A DNA stretch of 64,000 bases. Origin: Paraescarpia echinospica (taxonomy: Eukaryota; Annelida; Polychaeta; Sabellida; Siboglinidae). Made by a program: the position numbers and the translations under genes. The notes under the pieces are model-generated. The model had not been told where the DNA came from. It made no database searches and was given only the letters and a program-made list of their open reading frames with translations. Below, in pieces: positions 10,942 through 21,662 of this stretch. The DNA is taken from positions 62,001-126,000 of the forward strand of contig JAHLWY010000274.1 in assembly GCA_020002185.1 (NCBI GenBank), read 5' to 3'. The number at the start of each line of letters is the position of its first letter. Positions within the stretch are counted from its first letter, which is position 1.

Positions 10942-11992
10942 TTTTCTGTGTTCATCGAGTCTTGCTTTGAGCAATCTTCATGTCTTCTCAAAGTAATCAA
11001 CGTCATAAGTTCTTGCTTGGTATTTGATACACCATTTTTCCCGTTCTTCTGGCTTTACTCTGAACTTTTATGTACCAACTTCTCCATGTACAAGCTCACA
11101 ACAACTAGGAATGTGGGACACCCCGTGGCTACACCAAACTTGTATTTTTTATAATCCTCCAAATCTAAAATACGGGATAACCAGACATACGTCATCAACT
11201 CCATGACGTTGCTAGATTTTGGTTTGTTCTCTTCTTGAGTGTCTTGTCATTATCTAATCTATTTCTTATTACGTTACACGCTTCATTTGTTGGTGTCATC
11301 GTGAACAGTAACAAAACATTGTATGACACAAATTAGTTTAGACTATATCTACTATATTTGGCGGAGATAGATCGTAGAAATTGGTGGTGCAGAAAAGTTG
11401 ATAAACAAATGGAAATACTGATTGATAAGTATTATTCTTGACTTAATATAATTCATAACGTTGCAGTAAACATATATTGAGTAGCTGTTGTGCTTAAAGT
11501 TAGTTAGTTAAAGTATTTTAGAACACTTTAGTATAGTGAGTTAAAACAGGGTAACTTAGCCTTCGATAAGTTGTAAACAAGGTTTAACAAACCTGATTAT
11601 GTGGTAGATTATATAGGAGATAAAGTAACAACCATACAACTACTTACATAAGATAATATCTGTGTAAGCCAGTACTTGCTAGATATTTTGATTAGGTAGC
11701 ATTGTTGTTAAAATTAAGCAAGGGAGATAGTCGGGTGAACCCTAGATTGTTTATGTGATAGTGTCATACGTATTCGCTAGGGCGCGGCGATACCTAAATA
11801 AATAAAGCAGCCTAACATAACGTAATTGATTGTATTTAAACTAGGTCACTACCGGTAATGTTAGCGTTCGTGATAGGGTAGATAGTCAGCTGTGTAATTA
11901 AAATATGTAACATAAAGTGTGCTGTAGCACACAGGAAACAGTCTTTATAAAGACTAAGTTAGTTAAGTTATGAAATAAATTATGGTAGTGAT
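10942..11992 (+). other. Non-coding flank and probable 5' UTR of the CR1 element
   Basis: From 10942 the sequence interrupted by the RTE insertion resumes. Roughly 11390-11992 probably belongs to the CR1 5' untranslated region, because it leads directly into the ORF1 start at 11993, but no boundary or target duplication could be placed. No protein is recognisable. Confidence 0.4.
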
Positions 11993-13150
11993 ATGGCGCC
12001 TTCCAAGCGGCAAATCAAGGCAAAGCGACACTTGGTGTGCGATCACTGCCACAGCTGGGTAGATTTTGCATTGTCCGGCTGTTGGAAGTCATGGGCAGAA
12101 ACCATGGAGGAGGGTTTCACCTTTCAGTGCATGGGGTGTTGGAAGGTGGAATGTCTGCAGAAGGAGATAGCTAGGTTGACAGATATCGTGAAGGGGATGG
12201 AGATGGGAATTAGCAAGGAGACATGTGGAATGGAGGGAGACGACAGGGAGAGAGGTGGGAATACTGCAAGACTGAAGGAGAATAGCAGTGGCAAGAAGAC
12301 TGAGGAACGGAGATTGAGAGGAAGGAAGGTGATTGGAGGGGACAAAATTGGAAAATCGACAACAGAAAACGTGACAAGCGTGAAAATGACAGGGGAGAAA
12401 GTGACCGTAGAGAAGGAGGGAGGAAAGATGGGACGTGAGAGGAGAAAAGAGAATGAGATGGGAGGAAAGATGAAGGGACGCAAGGAAATGAGAGCATATG
12501 TGATAGAAGAGAAAGAACGGTTCAGAAGAGAATGTGACAGGAGAGATGACGGCAGATGGAAAAGACAACAAACAGACAGATGCAAACCAGAGAAGGAGCT
12601 ACTCTGAGGCAGTGATTAAGAGGGCAATGAGGAAAGAGAGGGTGTTTATGGGCGACTCCATTATGAGAAAAACGGATAAGACACTAAGAGAGGGGAAGGA
12701 TGTCGTTGTTTGTCTACCGGGGGCTAGGATAGAACATGTGATTGAAAGGGTAGAGAAGGTATAGGGGCATGGCAAGGGAGGGTCTATACTAGTACACGTA
12801 GGAACAAATAAACCAGACAGGGAGGGAACAACTGGGATAGTACAGAAGTATAGTCAGTTAGTGAGGAAGCTAAAGAAGACAAGAGTTGAACATATTATTC
12901 TGTCAGGAATTTTGCCAGTAATGGGAGGAACGGGGCAATGTATAGAAATTGCAAGAGGATGGCGATCAATGCACTAGTTGAGCAGATGTGTGAAGAAGAG
13001 GGGGTGCGATTCACAGATTTATGGGGATACTTTGTTGGGAGAGAAGATATGTACACGAGAGATGGCCTCCATCTTAGTGGAAAGGGGCATCAGTTTTCTC
13101 AGAGAACCTGCTGCGATCTGTTGACTGTGGGACAGGTTGCATCTATTTAA
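11993..13150 (+). pseudogene. CR1 ORF1: zinc-finger plus SGNH-esterase protein, frameshifted
   Basis: The ATG at 11993 opens a 204-codon frame. Residues 13-55 contain a PHD-like cysteine cluster (CDHCHSWVDF, QCMGCWKVEC), followed by a highly charged Lys/Glu-rich linker. After a frameshift near 12590 the esterase begins with the nucleophile block VFMGDSIMRKTDK. A stop follows at 12762-12764. The esterase end (YTRDGLHLSGKGHQF, with the catalytic DxxH) lies in the first frame again at 12938-13150. CR1 ORF1 proteins bind RNA, and their esterase domain may help at membranes or in particle formation. Catalytic motifs are intact but the frame is broken. Confidence 0.8.
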
Positions 13151-16033
13151 ACAAGATTCGAAGGGGGGACTCACAGAGAAGCCTGAAACTGGAGACATAG
13201 ATAAAGACAGCACAAACAAATCAACAAAGAACAATCTTGAAAACACTTCTGAAGGTGGATATAAATGTGTTTGTTTAAATGCATGGAATATAGTAAACAA
13301 AAGAAATGAACTAAACATTATGGTAGAAGATACTGACCCTCACATAATAGGTATAACCGAATCCTGGGCCACCACCGATATATCAGATGCCGAATTGGGA
13401 CTGACAGGATATGTAATGTTTAGAAAAGATAGAATAGGAAGAAAGGGAGGTGGATTTATTTTATATATTAAAGAATATATCCAGGCTTATGAAATAAAAT
13501 TAGAAAGAGAAGCTGATTGCGAAGAAGCTGTTTTGTGTAACATAGTTACGGGAAACTCATCGTTAACAGTTGGGTTAGTTTATTGAAGTCCAAACATAAA
13601 CATAGAAGAGAATGAAAAAATGCAAAACGCTGTAAGGGAAGTAAGCAAACGGGACTGTATTATTATGGGGGATTTTAACCACGGGCATATACAATGGAAA
13701 TCTCTACAGAGTATGCGGAGTGAGGACCACAAGTTTTTAGTTTTAGTACAAGATACTTTCCTTTCTCAACATGTGCTAGAACCAACCAGGGGTGAGAATG
13801 TGTTAGACATAGTTTTGTCCTCACAGAATGAGTTAATTGACAATGTCAAGATATGTGAGCCACTGGGGAGTAGCGATCACAACCAGATACATTTTACCAT
13901 CAAAGCAAAATCAGAAAGGAATAGTAAAAAGCATTATAGGAGACATTTCCACAAAGGAAGGTATAAGTATATGAGGAAATACTTAGCAAAGATAGACTGG
14001 AATAACACACTGAAAAATAAGAAAGCAACAGAATGCTGGAATATATTAAAGAGTGAAATTAAGTGCACAGTCAATAAATTTGTACCCTTCAAAAAACAAG
14101 GGAAACGGTCCAAAAAGAAACACTTATCGAAAGAAGCCATCAGGAAAATTCAGTTTAAACAAATGATGCGGAAGTCATATAGATGTACTGGAAATTATGA
14201 AGAATACAACATTTATAAAGAAGCACTTAGCCAAGCTGCAGCTGAAATTAGAAATTCAAAAAGAAGCTATGAACAACAATTAGCTAGTAATATAAAACAT
14301 GACAGCAAGAGTTTTTATGCGTATGATCGAAGCAAACATAAAGTTCAGGATAAGGTTGGTCCTCTAGAAGATAGTGCTGGAAATATAATATCAGAGGGAT
14401 TCTTAATGGTAGAAGACCTGAATGAATATTTTAGTTCAGTGTTTACCAGGGAAGATATTAGTTCAATGCCACTACCAGAGGCTAACTTCAAGAGGGCAGA
14501 TTCAGACTATTTAGGAGAGTTAATAGTAACCCCGGAAATGGTAGCTCAGAAAGTAAGGGCTATGAAGGATAATAAATCACCAGGAATGGATTGGATTCAG
14601 CCCAAACTACTATTGGAAATTGTAGAACAAATTAGTGTACCGCTTGCAACAGTTTTCAATTTGTCATTTGAAGAGGGAGTGGTTCCTTTAGAATGGAAAG
14701 AGTCAAACATTATAACGTTATTTAAAAAAGGTTCGAGAAACAAGTCAGAAAACTATAGACCAGTGAGTTTAACACCAGTGATTTGCAAATTATTAGAAAG
14801 ACTAATTAAAGATCACTTGGTAGATTTTCTTGTTAAACATAACTTGATAAATTCATCTCAACATGGGTTTTTAAAAACGAAGTCATGCTTAACAAATATG
14901 TTTTGTTTTTTGGAAGACATCACTAAGTGGATAGATGAGGGAATCACCAGTAGATATCGTCCACTTAGATTTTTAAAAAGCTTTCGACAAAGTATCACAT
15001 CAAAGATTACTGCTTAAACTAAAGGCCCATGGCATAGGAAATGGTATAATAAACTGGATAGAAAAATATCTGATTGACAGAAGACAACGTGTAGAAGTTG
15101 ATGGGGAGGCTTCAAACCGGAAATCGGTATTGAGTGGGGTACCACAGGGATCAGTATTAGGACCTATATTATTCTTAGTATATATCAACGATTTGGATGA
15201 TAAAATAACAAGAAAGGTGTTGGAATTTGCGGATGATACAAAAGTGTTTAGAAGGATTAAAAGTGATGGAGATAGACAGCATTTACAAGATGATCTTGAC
15301 AGGTTGATCAAATGGTCTGAAAAGTGGCAAATGCTGTTCAATTTTGGGAAATATAAATGCCTCCACATAGGACATGGGAACGAAGAGGTAGTACATACAA
15401 TGGGGGTAATGTACTAAGTACAACTGTAAAAGAAAAGGACTTAGGGTTAACCATTAATGCTGATATGAAGGTTTCAGAGCAGTGCGGAATTGCAGCTTCA
15501 AAGGAAAATCAAATCCTTGGATTAATTAGGCGAAATATACCGTATAAGGAAAAAGAACTAATAATACCGCTGTACAAAACAATAGTGAGGCCTCATTTAG
15601 AATATTGTATACAAGCGTGGAGGCCAAATCGCAAGAATGACATAGATATGCTAGAAAGAGTACAGAGGAGAGCGACTAAAATGATAATAAAACTGAGGGA
15701 TCTTAGTTATGAAATTCGTCTAAAAGAATGTGGTTTAAGAACACTAGAGACCAGGAGATTGAGAAGAGATCAGATAGAAGTGTTTAAAATAATAAATGGT
15801 TATGAAAATATTGATAGAAATATTTTTTCTCAGTTAAGAAAGATAGAAGGAATAGAGGACATGAAGTTACATTAGCAAAGGAGCAGTGTAGTTTAGATAT
15901 AAGAAAGTTCTCATTTTCACAAAGGACTGTAAATGAATGGAACAGATTATCTGCTGATTGTGTGGGTGCTAATAGCGTGAATATGTTTAAAATTAAAATC
16001 GACACATACCTCAGAAGGGCGGGATACACATAG
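13137..16033 (+). pseudogene. CR1 ORF2: endonuclease and reverse transcriptase, lightly broken
   Basis: Domain order is AP-like endonuclease (NAWNIVNKRNEL near 13280, GITESWATTD, IIMGDFNHGHIQW at about 13660, GSSDHNQIHFTI), then RT (KDNKSPGMDWIQPKLL, ENYRPVSLTPVICKLLERLI, SQHGFLKTKSC), palm (SGVPQGSVLGPILFLVYIND at 15130-15190, FADDTKVF) and a C-terminal LEYCIQAWRP block. Defects are a TGA at 13584-13586 where an Arg is expected before SPNI (a CGA to TGA change fits CpG decay), a frameshift near 14960, and frameshifts near 15400 and 15850. The terminal residues YLRRAGYT end at 16033. The protein would nick target DNA and reverse-transcribe the element RNA. Confidence 0.88.
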
Positions 16034-16133
16034 ATAAAAGGCTTGGACTCTCGATAAGCCAAAGGCTTCCTTGTCCACCTGCCACCTAGAGTTAATTCTC
16101 TGGGTGGCAATCTTGTTAAATCTTGTTAAAAGT

Positions 16134-16370
16134 TTCTTTCTCCCATTTTTCGCTTCGTGAATTGTTTCACCAATTCTTGTGAACTATGGTGTTTTATCGT
16201 TGGAATATGTTAGACAAATCCCTGGACATTCTCTGTACTATTTAATCCATGATCCAGGACCCACCATTTGTGCTAGCGGTACATTTTAAGGAACTATTAT
16301 TTATTATGATTGTTTACAAGGCCTACCTCCATGGTAGGCATTCTGCAGTCTCGTAAGAGTATGTAATTGC
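16134..16370. other. Spacer after the CR1 element
   Basis: No recognisable protein or repeat. The only structure seen is the short inverted pair GGCCTACC / GGTAGGC near 16320-16340. Confidence 0.3.
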
Positions 16371-16770
16371 TCCCAATGTTTATTGGTGGATAATAATCAC
16401 ACAGGATAGATGTCGTGTGCAAAGAACACGATATGTGATAGTGACTAACTTGATTTGTATTCGATATACAACTGGAAGCCAGTGGATCTCTTCAACAAAG
16501 GGCAGTGATGGTGAGAAACAAGTGGCTTTCAGTATTACGCATGTTAAAATTATGTACTAGTTGGAGTCCTAAATCCTTGTAGCAGTACTCTTTAGGGGTG
16601 AGTTGGATTATACATTGTGTTCTAACTTGATCAATAAAGATATTTATTGTAATTTCTAGTGATTATAATTAAATAAAAAATAATTCAAGAAACTGGGAAG
16701 ATACGTTTATTTGAAGCACATGTCTTATGTCCTATAAACACATTTTATGTCCGACGAAGTATCTATAGTC
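16370..16770. repeat. Dispersed repeat, copy 3 of 3
   Basis: Second long copy of the family at 9290-9840, in the same orientation, sharing ATACAACTGGAAGCCAGTGG, GCAGTGATGGTGAGAAA, TTGTAATTTCTAGTGATTAT and a final GAAGCA(C/T)(A/G)(T/C)GTCTTAT-type block. It lacks the right-hand part shared by 7650-7830 and 9660-9840. No ORF. Confidence 0.65.
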
Positions 16771-16974
16771 TTTACATAAGACGGTTGCGCTTATCCCAGT
16801 TGGTCGCCTGTTTGCAAATTGTTTTGAACTGGTATTCGCTGTTTAAGTCTGATCTACTCTAAAGTCCGTGCGTGTACTTTCTACTCTGAGCTTCGTGCTC
16901 ATTCGGCACGCCCACGTGACCTTTCGGCGCGGCGCTCAGCCAGTCGGATCGTCATTCGTATCACGACGACACCA

Positions 16975-17227
16975 TGGCTAATAACATAATATTGAAGATA
17001 CCCCATTACTGCCCTTGCGGTGCAGTAGACTCAAGCGATGAGGACGAGCCGACGAGCTGACCGATCATGCCAGTGACCAACCGTCCTTCCCCACCGTCGA
17101 TGCCTGAGACCAACAGCCCTTCCGTGCAGTCAAAACAAATAATTGGAAGAGGCACATTACTTGCGGTTATTGTCCCCATGTGAAGAAGAGGACGGCCGAG
17201 GAAGCCAACTTGGATACGGTGGTGGTG
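16975..17227 (+). other. Candidate first exon of an unidentified gene
   Basis: A locally GC-rich stretch (16880-16975) with the E-box CACGTG leads into GACACCATGG, a good Kozak context at 16975. The ATG opens a short frame (MANNIILKIPHYCPCGAVDS) that ends within 30 codons. At about 17224 the sequence reads GTGGTGAGT, a strong splice donor. A matching acceptor (TATTCTTGCAG) ends at 17647. The short first frame argues against a simple intact gene; this could be a decayed gene or part of a transposon. Confidence 0.3.
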
Positions 17228-17647
17228 AGTCATACTTTATATTGTTTTACTATATATTTTCACCTAATATGGCGTCCCCTGTATATATACTTCCACTAAA
17301 ATGCGGCCCCTTGTCTTCCACTATAAGAGCGTCGACTGTGTCTTTACTTCCGCTAAAACTATGTCTTGTGTCATTATTTCAACATCCAGGTACACAATAT
17401 TCTGTCTCGTTTTTTTAATTCCAAGATTATTGCCCCCTACGTGGTCCTTCATATCAACATCCAGCAACGTTTTAACTTCCGGTAGCGTCCACGAGTAATT
17501 TTTTTGGATAGTTTATGTCCATACAATTTGTCACCTTACTTCCTGTCACGTAACTTCTTCTGACCTTATAATCACTGTACTCTAACAACGGTGTATTAAT
17601 TTCGTGCAATCTTTAATATTCTAAATATTATTGAAATATTCTTGCAG

Positions 17648-18079
17648 AACTACATTGAAGGCCCTCTACCACCATAGCGGCAACGAAAAGTATGTGTGTC
17701 GAGACCAACTTCCGCTCCTGACGATGTCACAACTTCTACCCGTGCCGCCAATGTCACAGCTCCCGCTCCTGTTCCCGCTAGTCAGAACGTTGACTTTCTT
17801 GTGACCGATATGACACTTGCACGTCACATAGCATGGAGCGTCCTTAAACTCTCAACACGACAATGCCGCGGTTGCGAGATAGACGATCCTAGTAAATGTC
17901 ATCACTGTTGTATGTTACCTGATGAAATTGTAATTTACATGCACTTTGACGAAGCTGTTGAGGCCATTAATTCAACTGCTGTGATGAAAGACTGGTTATT
18001 AGATGCAGGTGCGAACCTATCCCATCTGACCCAAAATCAGTGGTGTAATACCGAGACATGTTTGCGAGAACTGTTTTAA
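17648..18079 (+). CDS. Unidentified Cys/His-rich protein segment, possible exon
   Basis: Downstream of the acceptor at 17647, a frame open from about 17675 to the stop at 18077-18079 encodes a Thr/Ala/Pro-rich start (TSAPDDVTTSTRAANVTAPA) and then a distinct Cys/His cluster (RQCRGCEIDDPSKCHHCCM) followed by FDEAVEAINSTAVMKDWLL. The C-x2-C-x7-C-x2-H-C arrangement looks like a small zinc-binding module. I have a memory of comparable GC-D-PSQ-H-C motifs in invertebrate mobile-element proteins, but cannot check it. The frame has no upstream ATG, so it is a downstream exon or a fragment. Confidence 0.4.
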
Positions 18080-18154
18080 GAGGAGTGGCGAAACAATGTG
18101 AAACAAAGAGGTCTGGCAGTAATGGTGGATGACTTGTGAATAACTCTGTTTTGT

Positions 18155-18222
18155 GCTTTGACGAGGTCATTGATGCAATTAATCCAATCCCAGTGCTTAA
18201 AGACTGCTTGAGTGTGTTACAT
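18155..18222 (+). repeat. Diverged partial duplicate of the preceding exon
   Basis: Encodes CFDEVIDAINPIPVLKDCL, clearly related to HFDEAVEAINSTAVMKDWL encoded at about 17940-18000. The duplicate lies 210 bp downstream. The DNA match is also visible (CTTTGACGA, GCNATTAAT, AAAGACTG). This is either a remnant tandem exon or an internally repeated protein that has decayed. Confidence 0.5.
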
Positions 18223-18229
18223 TAGTTAA

Positions 18230-18785
18230 GTTTAAACTATCCAACATGACATACCAAAAAGTGTATACTATCACGGGTTGGTTGCAAAACTCAAGAAACA
18301 ATGTCTAGTCTCTGGTTCTTGCAGTTATGGAGTGTAACATTTAAATACATTTAAAATATGCAAACCTTATCTTGTGTCTTTTTCGTAGTATAATACAAAA
18401 CATACTTTGGGAACCTTACTAATAGTCTTACACTTCACAACTGAAGAGAGACTATCCGTATTGTCAATATAAAGGTAATCGATTTGGGTAAAACAGGTTC
18501 GTGTACGATATGCAAGGCACAGGAACAGTACCAGGGACCAATCGTAACTAAACTTAGACCAACAACTTCCATGGACCAAACTTAGACCAACGAATTACTA
18601 CATCAAACAAACATAGTCCAACAACTTCCATGAACCAAACTAAACTAAACATAAACATAACCAGACATTCAATGAGTCTACGGACGATATATCGCATGAG
18701 ACTATGGGTGAGACATCGCACAATATTCTATGTACTGATTTGGAAAAATTTCTAAGTACCGATTTTTAACATGAAATTTACCTAA
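18230..18785. other. Spacer before the satellite
   Basis: No gene seen. At 18535-18660 a short imperfect repeat of CCAACAACTTCCATG(G/A)ACCAAAC occurs, apparently unrelated to the 31-bp satellite that follows. Confidence 0.35.
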
Positions 18786-19553
18786 ATACACAGGTCTATT
18801 CAGGAACTTCTCGTTGATACAGAGGTGAATTTGCGAATTCACCTATATACACTGGTCAATTAAGGAAATTCATATAGATTCATAAGTCAATTCAGGAAAT
18901 TCACCTAGATACACAGGTCAATTAAGGAAAATCACATAGATACACATGTCAATTCAAGAAATTCAACCACACATATAAATTGAGGAAAATTCACCTAAAT
19001 ACGCTGGTCAATTCAGGAAATTCATCTAGATACACAGGTTAATTCAGGAAATTACGTACATATACAGGTCAATTCAGCAAATTCGCCTAGATGCACAGCT
19101 AAATTTAGCAAATTCACCTATATACACAGGTCAATTCTGGAAATTCACCTAGATAAACAGGACAATTCAGGAAATTCATCGAGATACACAGGTCAATTCA
19201 GGAAAATTAATTTAGATACACAGGTCAATTCAGCAAATTCACCTAGATACATAGGTCAATTAAGCAAATTCACCTATATACACAAGTCAGTTCAGCAAAT
19301 TCACCTAGATGCACAGGTCATTTCTGGAAATTCAACTAGATACACAGGTCAATTCAGGGAATTCAGTTAGATGCACAGGTCAATTCGCAAATTCACCTGT
19401 ATACACATATCAATTCAGGAAATTCACCTAGATACACAGGTCAATTCAGGGAATTCACCTAGATACACAGGTTAATTCGCAAATTTACCTGTATACACAG
19501 ATCAATTCACGAAATTCACCTAGATACACAGGTCAATTCAGGGAATTCACCTT
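18786..19553 (+). repeat. 31-bp satellite, left block (about 25 units)
   Basis: Tandem units near the consensus AATTCACCTAGATACACAGG followed by TCAATTCAGGA, 30-31 bp each, with point differences and small indels. The array stops at AATTCACCT (19553), where a LINE begins, and resumes in nearly the same phase at 21461. There are no unique spacers between units, so it is not a CRISPR array. Confidence 0.95.
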
Positions 19554-21460
19554 TGACAAGCTTAACTATTCACCAGAGAAGCGCCCACTTCCAGCAGGTA
19601 CCTCTCTGTCTCCGCCCTTCGTAGAGACAGAGCACGCGGAAGGCTTCGAGTCCAGACAACTTATCCACATCTACCCTGAAAAACTGCGCCGACCAACTCT
19701 CTGCGGTGTTTACATACATCTACAACTCCTCACTCCAGCAGTGCTGAGTTCCAGTCTGCTTGAAAACGTCCACTATCATACCCATTCCCAAGAAGTCTAA
19801 CATCACCGGATTGAACGACTACCGTCAGTGGCACTGACCTCAGTCGCCATGAAAGTGTTCGAGCGCATAGTACTCAAGTACCTGAAGTCGGTCACCGACG
19901 GCCTCCTGGACTCGCACCAGTTTGCATATCAAGCAAACAGATCAGTAGACGATGCGGTAGCTTTAGGTCTGCATCACATTCTGAAGCACCTAAAGAGGCC
20001 AGGAACCTATAGCAGGATCCTGTTCATTGACTTCAGCTCAGCATTTAACACTATCATCCCATTCAAGCTGTTCGATAAACTTTCATTGTTGAATGTACAT
20101 CCTGCCATGTGTCACTGGGTCCTTAACTTTCTTCTTCGCAGGCCTCAATCTGTCAGAGTCAACAACTCTATCTCCAGACCTCTTATCCTAAATACAGGTG
20201 CCCCACAAGGTTGTGTGCTATCCCCCTTCCTGTTTACTATCTTCACAGATGACTGTGTCTCCGTGGACCAATCGGTCCTTGTGATCAAGTTTTCCGATGA
20301 CACTACTGTGGAGGGCTGCATTGAGAATGCGAATGAGACGCCATACAAGGAGGAAGTTCAGAGAATGGTTGGCTGGCTATCTAACAATCTCGAATTGAAC
20401 GTTTTAAAGACTAAAGAAATGATTGTTGATTTTCGTAAAAAGAAGACTCCCATCCACCCTCTTTCGATAAATTGCGTGGAGGTCGAGCAGGTTGAATCTT
20501 TTAGATTCCTTGGAACAACAATTTCAAACGATCTCAGCTGGTGCACAAACACACTGTGCATTACAAAAAAGGCACAACAACGCCTGTTCTTCATGAGGCA
20601 GCTCAGGAGATTCGGCATTGCTCAGGAGATTATGATACGATTCTACCGCGCAATCATTGAAAGTATCCTCACTTTCTCGATTGTAGTGTGGTTTGGCCGC
20701 GCCAGTCATGAGGAGAAACAACGGCTAGAATTTATCGTGAAGGGCGCATCTAGAATCATTGGGCGCGAGTTGCCATCCATTGAATCTATTTACCATGCTC
20801 GCTGTGCGCGAAAATCCAAGAACATTGTACGGGATACTATCCAACCAGCCAACCATCTCTTTGAACTTCTTCCCTCTGGCAAGCGCTATAGAAGTATTAA
20901 GACAAGGACCACTAGATTTATAAATAGTTTTTATCCGCAGGCTGTGAGCCACTTGAACCGCGAGATGCCATGATAATGTTTTCAGTCGGTTTAGATTTTA
21001 TGTCGCCATGCTAAATTATTTATTTATTATTTATATATTGTTTTTAATTTTTTTAATTTATTTATTTATTATTTATTAACTTGACTACGTGTATGTACAT
21101 ACTTTTTAACTGTCAGCTTAGTTTTTATACCGTCAGCTAATTTATTTATACATTTATTTATTATTTATTTAACTACATGTATACTTTTTAACTTTTTAGG
21201 TAACGTTCAGACGGTATTAATATTATGTAATCAAGTTCACTTTATGTCAATAGATGTACGACTGTCTTAAAATATGTTGGCAGTTGGCCTTGGTTTAAAT
21301 GTATACTAGTTTTAGCTTCTGATTGTTCATTTTGCGTGTCCATGATGGGGGGTAGGGGAGACAAGCGTGCATGTATGTTGACGCCAAAACGCCAAGAATT
21401 CCTCGTACATTTGAAATGCTACTTGGTAATAAACAGTCTGAATCTGAATCAGAATCTGAT
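19554..21460 (+). mobile_element. LINE inserted into the 31-bp satellite
   Basis: A non-LTR element of about 1.9 kb, 5' truncated in the RT, lies between two parts of one satellite. Its 3' end carries the short tandem tail CTGAATC repeated about three times at 21437-21460. The 3' UTR (20974-21436) is AT-rich. The left flank ends in AATTCACCT and the right flank resumes at TACACAGGTC, so one satellite unit was split with only a few bases lost. Confidence 0.88.
19828..20973 (+). CDS. LINE reverse transcriptase (Rex1/CR1/L2-like), long open frame
   Basis: A 381-codon uninterrupted RT frame. Motifs in order: ALTSVAMKVFERIVLKYL (finger), DSHQFAYQANRSVDDAV, SRILFIDFSSAFNTIIPFKL (first catalytic Asp), GAPQGCVLSPFLFTIFTDD, IKFSDDTTVEG (catalytic SDD variant), ELNVLKTKEMIVDFRKK, VESFRFLGTTIS and the C-terminal SGKRYRSIKTRTTRFINSF. 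It reads through to a plausible natural C-terminus, so the RT half was open when inserted. Just upstream (about 19800) the expected NDYRPV block is shifted by one base, and endonuclease is absent. The apparent start is only where the frame opens. Confidence 0.88.
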   Translation: MALTSVAMKVFERIVLKYLKSVTDGLLDSHQFAYQANRSVDDAVALGLHHILKHLKRPGTYSRILFIDFSSAFNTIIPFKLFDKLSLLNVHPAMCHWVLNFLLRRPQSVRVNNSISRPLILNTGAPQGCVLSPFLFTIFTDDCVSVDQSVLVIKFSDDTTVEGCIENANETPYKEEVQRMVGWLSNNLELNVLKTKEMIVDFRKKKTPIHPLSINCVEVEQVESFRFLGTTISNDLSWCTNTLCITKKAQQRLFFMRQLRRFGIAQEIMIRFYRAIIESILTFSIVVWFGRASHEEKQRLEFIVKGASRIIGRELPSIESIYHARCARKSKNIVRDTIQPANHLFELLPSGKRYRSIKTRTTRFINSFYPQAVSHLNREMP

Positions 21461-21662
21461 TACACAGGTCAATTAAGGAAAATTCACCTAGATACACAGG
21501 TCTATTCGCAAATTCACCTGTATACACAGATCAATTCAGGAAATTCACCTAGATACACAGGTCAATTAAGGAAAATTCACCTAGATACACAGGTCTGTTC
21601 GCAAATTCACCTGTATACACAGATCAGTTCAGGAAATGTACCTAAATACACAGGTAAATTCA
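21461..21662 (+). repeat. 31-bp satellite, middle block
   Basis: About six and a half units of the same satellite stranded between two LINE insertions. It ends in the variant ACACAGGTAAATTCA (21648-21662), which is repeated after the second LINE as a target-site duplication. Confidence 0.95.

Larger units (their letters stand above)
11390..16133 (+). mobile_element. Near full-length CR1 LINE
   Basis: A two-ORF CR1-clade retrotransposon: ORF1 with a Cys-rich finger and an SGNH esterase, then ORF2 with endonuclease and reverse transcriptase. The 3' UTR is short and ends in a tandem 10-mer ATCTTGTTAA ATCTTGTTAA at about 16110-16133, as CR1 elements do. Only a few frameshifts and stops disrupt it, so it is younger than the other LINEs here. 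The 5' limit is a guess; the coding part from 11993 is secure. Confidence 0.88.

Noticed and set aside
12089..12585. Three long minus-strand Ser/Phe/Leu-rich frames
   Set aside because: They are antisense shadows of the purine-rich charged linker in CR1 ORF1.
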